From an uncultured Parvularculaceae bacterium (lineage in GTDB: Bacteria; Pseudomonadota; Alphaproteobacteria; Caulobacterales; Parvularculaceae): a stretch of DNA of 7,819 bases. The stretch is from contig CAMYNO010000013.1 of assembly GCA_947259815.1 (NCBI GenBank), forward strand, positions 1-7,819, read 5' to 3'. A program made the translations under genes and the position numbers. Position 1 is the first letter of the stretch. Every line of letters begins with the position of its first letter. This document shows, one piece after another, positions 5,911-7,819 of the stretch. The notes beneath the pieces are model-generated. The model was not told the origin of the DNA. It did no database searches and was given only the letters and a program-made list of their open reading frames with translations.

Positions 5911-7819
5911 ATGAATATTCGCGTTTTCCTCTCGATATTTGCGATCTTTCTTGCCGCCGGACTGGCCCAGATCGCACCGGCTCTGGGCGCTCCCCTGGCG
6001 CGCGCGCAAACGGACTATGTCGACAGCGTCCTTTACGCGGATCGCGCCGGCTTCGTTCCGGGCGAGACGACATGGTTCGCGCTCAGCCAGTCTGTCGAAG
6101 TGGGCTGGCATGTTTTCTGGGTGAACCCCGGCGATGCGGGGCTACCGCTGGCGCTTGGCTGGTCGCTTCCCGACGGGTTTGACCCCGGTGAGATCGTTCA
6201 TCCGGCGCCGGACTATATTCCGGTCGGCCCGCTTGCCAGCTATGCTCATGAGGGCGCGCCGACTTTTCTTATGCCTGTAAGTGTGCCGGCGGATGCGTCG
6301 CTCGGCGATATTATCGACGTTACGATCGACGCCTCCTGGCAGACATGCGAGGAAATCTGTGTGCCGGAGGAGGCGCGTTTTTCATTTTCGCTACCCGTAC
6401 TTTCAGCCGATGCAGCGCCTGCGGATGAAAACCAGCTTCGTTTCACAGCGGCCCGTCTGGAACAGCCTGAACCATTGCCGGCAAACGCCGTGTTCCGGCG
6501 GATCGGCGAGCGTTATGCGCTAACCATAAGCAATTGGTCTGCGGACGCGACCGGCGCGGCTTTTTTCTTTCCGGAGACGGAAGGGCTGACGACGCCGGCA
6601 GCGTCGCAAACAGCGCGCATTAGCGCCGAGGACTTCATTGTCGAAATGCAGCCGGGCTGGATCGACGGGCCAGAAGGGGAAACGCTGCGCGGTGTTCTTT
6701 CCCTTGGTGAGGGCGCGGAACGGCGTGTCTATTCGCTGGAGGCAAAAGTTGAGCCCGGTATAAACGCTGCCGGAAACCCGGATCGGGAGAGCGCCAATTT
6801 CGCCGTCCTCCTCGCACTCGCATTTTTTGGCGGCCTTATCCTCAACGCTATGCCGTGCGTTTTCCCGATCCTGTTCGTCAAGGCGGCAAGCCTTCTTGCC
6901 GGCGCACAGCATGATACGCGGGCGGCCCGCGCTCACGGCGTTTTATATAGTGCGGGTGTTGTCGCCTCGTTCGCGGCGATGGGCGCCGCACTGCTCATCT
7001 TGAGAGCGGGGGGCGAACAGCTTGGCTGGGGTTTTCATCTGCAGTCGCCGGCGGTGATCGGATTGTCTGCCTATATTTTGTTCGCCGTCGGATTAAGCCT
7101 TGCCGGCGTATTCGTAATTGGCGAGAGGCTGGCCGGCGCCGGAGACACTTTAACCCGCAAACAGGGTGCGACCGGCGCTTTTTTTACCGGCGTGCTTGCG
7201 GTCGCTGTCGCCGCGCCCTGTATCGGGCCATTGCTAACCGCACCGATGGGCGCAGCGCTTACGCAACCGCCCTTGTTCTCAATGCTGATCTTTATCGCCA
7301 TGGCGTTGGGCCTCGCGGCGCCCTTTGCGGCGGTGACCTTCTGGCCGGGTCTCGCCCGCGCCCTGCCGAAGCCGGGCCCGTGGATGGCTATTTTCAAGCA
7401 AGCGCTCGCGTTCCCTGTATTTGCCGCAGCGGCCTATTTCGTATGGGTATTCGCGCGGCAGACCGGGGACGGCGCCCTTGGCGGCCTTCTTGGCGGATTG
7501 GTGTTGCTCGCCTTTGCTGCATGGGCATTCGAGCACAGTAAGGGCGAAGGGCTTCACGCGATGATCGTCCGGGTGCTCTCTGGTATAGCCATCGTCCTGG
7601 CTCTGGCGACGCTTCTGACCGCCCGGCCGGCGCCCGTCGCGACAACGATTGAGCGTTACGGTGCGCTTGTGGTTGAGCCCTTCAACGCATTGGCGATTGA
7701 GGAATATCGCTCGGCTGGCCGGCCGGTCTTTGCAATTTACACAGCGGCCTGGTGCGTCACCTGTCAGGCTGACAAGCTGACGGTTTTTTCAAGCGAAAGC
7801 CTTGCCGACGCCTTCGAAG
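5911..7819 (+). CDS. DsbD/ScsB-like thiol:disulfide interchange membrane protein (3' end outside window)
   Basis: The frame is open from the ATG at 5911 to the window edge, giving 636 residues so far. Such proteins carry electrons from cytoplasmic thioredoxin across the inner membrane to periplasmic partners. Residues 1 to about 32 form a signal peptide (NIRVFLSIF hydrophobic start, possible ARA-Q cleavage). The periplasmic N-terminal domain holds WQTCEEICVP, with Cys146 and Cys150. A domain of about eight helices runs from residue 295 to 572, with one cysteine in NAMPCVFP (Cys316) and one in AAPCIGP (Cys437), the pair that relays electrons in DsbD. A C-terminal thioredoxin-like domain begins near residue 590, with the active site WCVTC (Cys615, Cys618). 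All six relay cysteines are therefore present. The CxxxC N-terminal motif and long N-domain resemble ScsB more than E. coli DsbD. The upstream GGGG (5894-5897) is a weak ribosome binding site. Confidence 0.9.
   Translation, partial: MNIRVFLSIFAIFLAAGLAQIAPALGAPLARAQTDYVDSVLYADRAGFVPGETTWFALSQSVEVGWHVFWVNPGDAGLPLALGWSLPDGFDPGEIVHPAPDYIPVGPLASYAHEGAPTFLMPVSVPADASLGDIIDVTIDASWQTCEEICVPEEARFSFSLPVLSADAAPADENQLRFTAARLEQPEPLPANAVFRRIGERYALTISNWSADATGAAFFFPETEGLTTPAASQTARISAEDFIVEMQPGWIDGPEGETLRGVLSLGEGAERRVYSLEAKVEPGINAAGNPDRESANFAVLLALAFFGGLILNAMPCVFPILFVKAASLLAGAQHDTRAARAHGVLYSAGVVASFAAMGAALLILRAGGEQLGWGFHLQSPAVIGLSAYILFAVGLSLAGVFVIGERLAGAGDTLTRKQGATGAFFTGVLAVAVAAPCIGPLLTAPMGAALTQPPLFSMLIFIAMALGLAAPFAAVTFWPGLARALPKPGPWMAIFKQALAFPVFAAAAYFVWVFARQTGDGALGGLLGGLVLLAFAAWAFEHSKGEGLHAMIVRVLSGIAIVLALATLLTARPAPVATTIERYGALVVEPFNALAIEEYRSAGRPVFAIYTAAWCVTCQADKLTVFSSESLADAFE

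Overview
This window looks like chromosomal DNA of an alphaproteobacterium with moderately high GC. The protein families present and their style (an S49 peptidase near a long-chain polyprenyl synthase, a PF07277 SapC-type protein, a ScsB/DsbD-like reductase with a CxxxC N-terminal domain) suggest the Caulobacterales/Hyphomonadales/Parvularculales side of the class. That placement is inference, and I do not assign a genus. I see no insertion sequence, phage gene, tRNA, rRNA or CRISPR array. Coding density is high and no gene-free stretch exceeds about 195 bases.

Layout. (1) 2-343 (+) is the 3' end of ispE, a kinase of the MEP isoprenoid pathway. (2) 386-1501 (+) is a WecA/MraY-superfamily polyprenyl-phosphate sugar-1-phosphate transferase. 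(3) 1454-2542 (-) is a long-chain trans-polyprenyl diphosphate synthase (IspB-like); its 3' end overlaps the transferase by 48 bp tail to tail. These three genes share an isoprenoid theme: IspE helps make the C5 units, the synthase builds the quinone side chain, and the transferase uses a polyprenyl-phosphate lipid carrier. (4) 2599-3510 (+), divergent from ispB, is a single-domain S49 (SohB/SppA-like) serine peptidase with its Ser/Lys pair intact. (5) 3579-3767 (+) is a small protein with one predicted membrane segment and a strong ribosome binding site. (6) 3780-4190 (-) is a YjbQ/UPF0047 protein. (7) About 4271-4771 (+) is a DEDDh 3'-5' exonuclease with no usual start codon upstream of its first catalytic motif; the best candidate is ATT. 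(8) 4926-5717 (+) is a SapC-family protein. (9) 5911-7819 (+) is most of a DsbD/ScsB-like membrane thiol-disulfide reductase that runs off the right edge.

Most genes look like core housekeeping genes. I found no convincing undescribed multi-gene system. The most useful observations are the exonuclease's non-canonical start, the antisense overlap of two isoprenoid-linked genes, the uncharacterised 62-residue membrane protein, and small inverted repeats in three intergenic regions.
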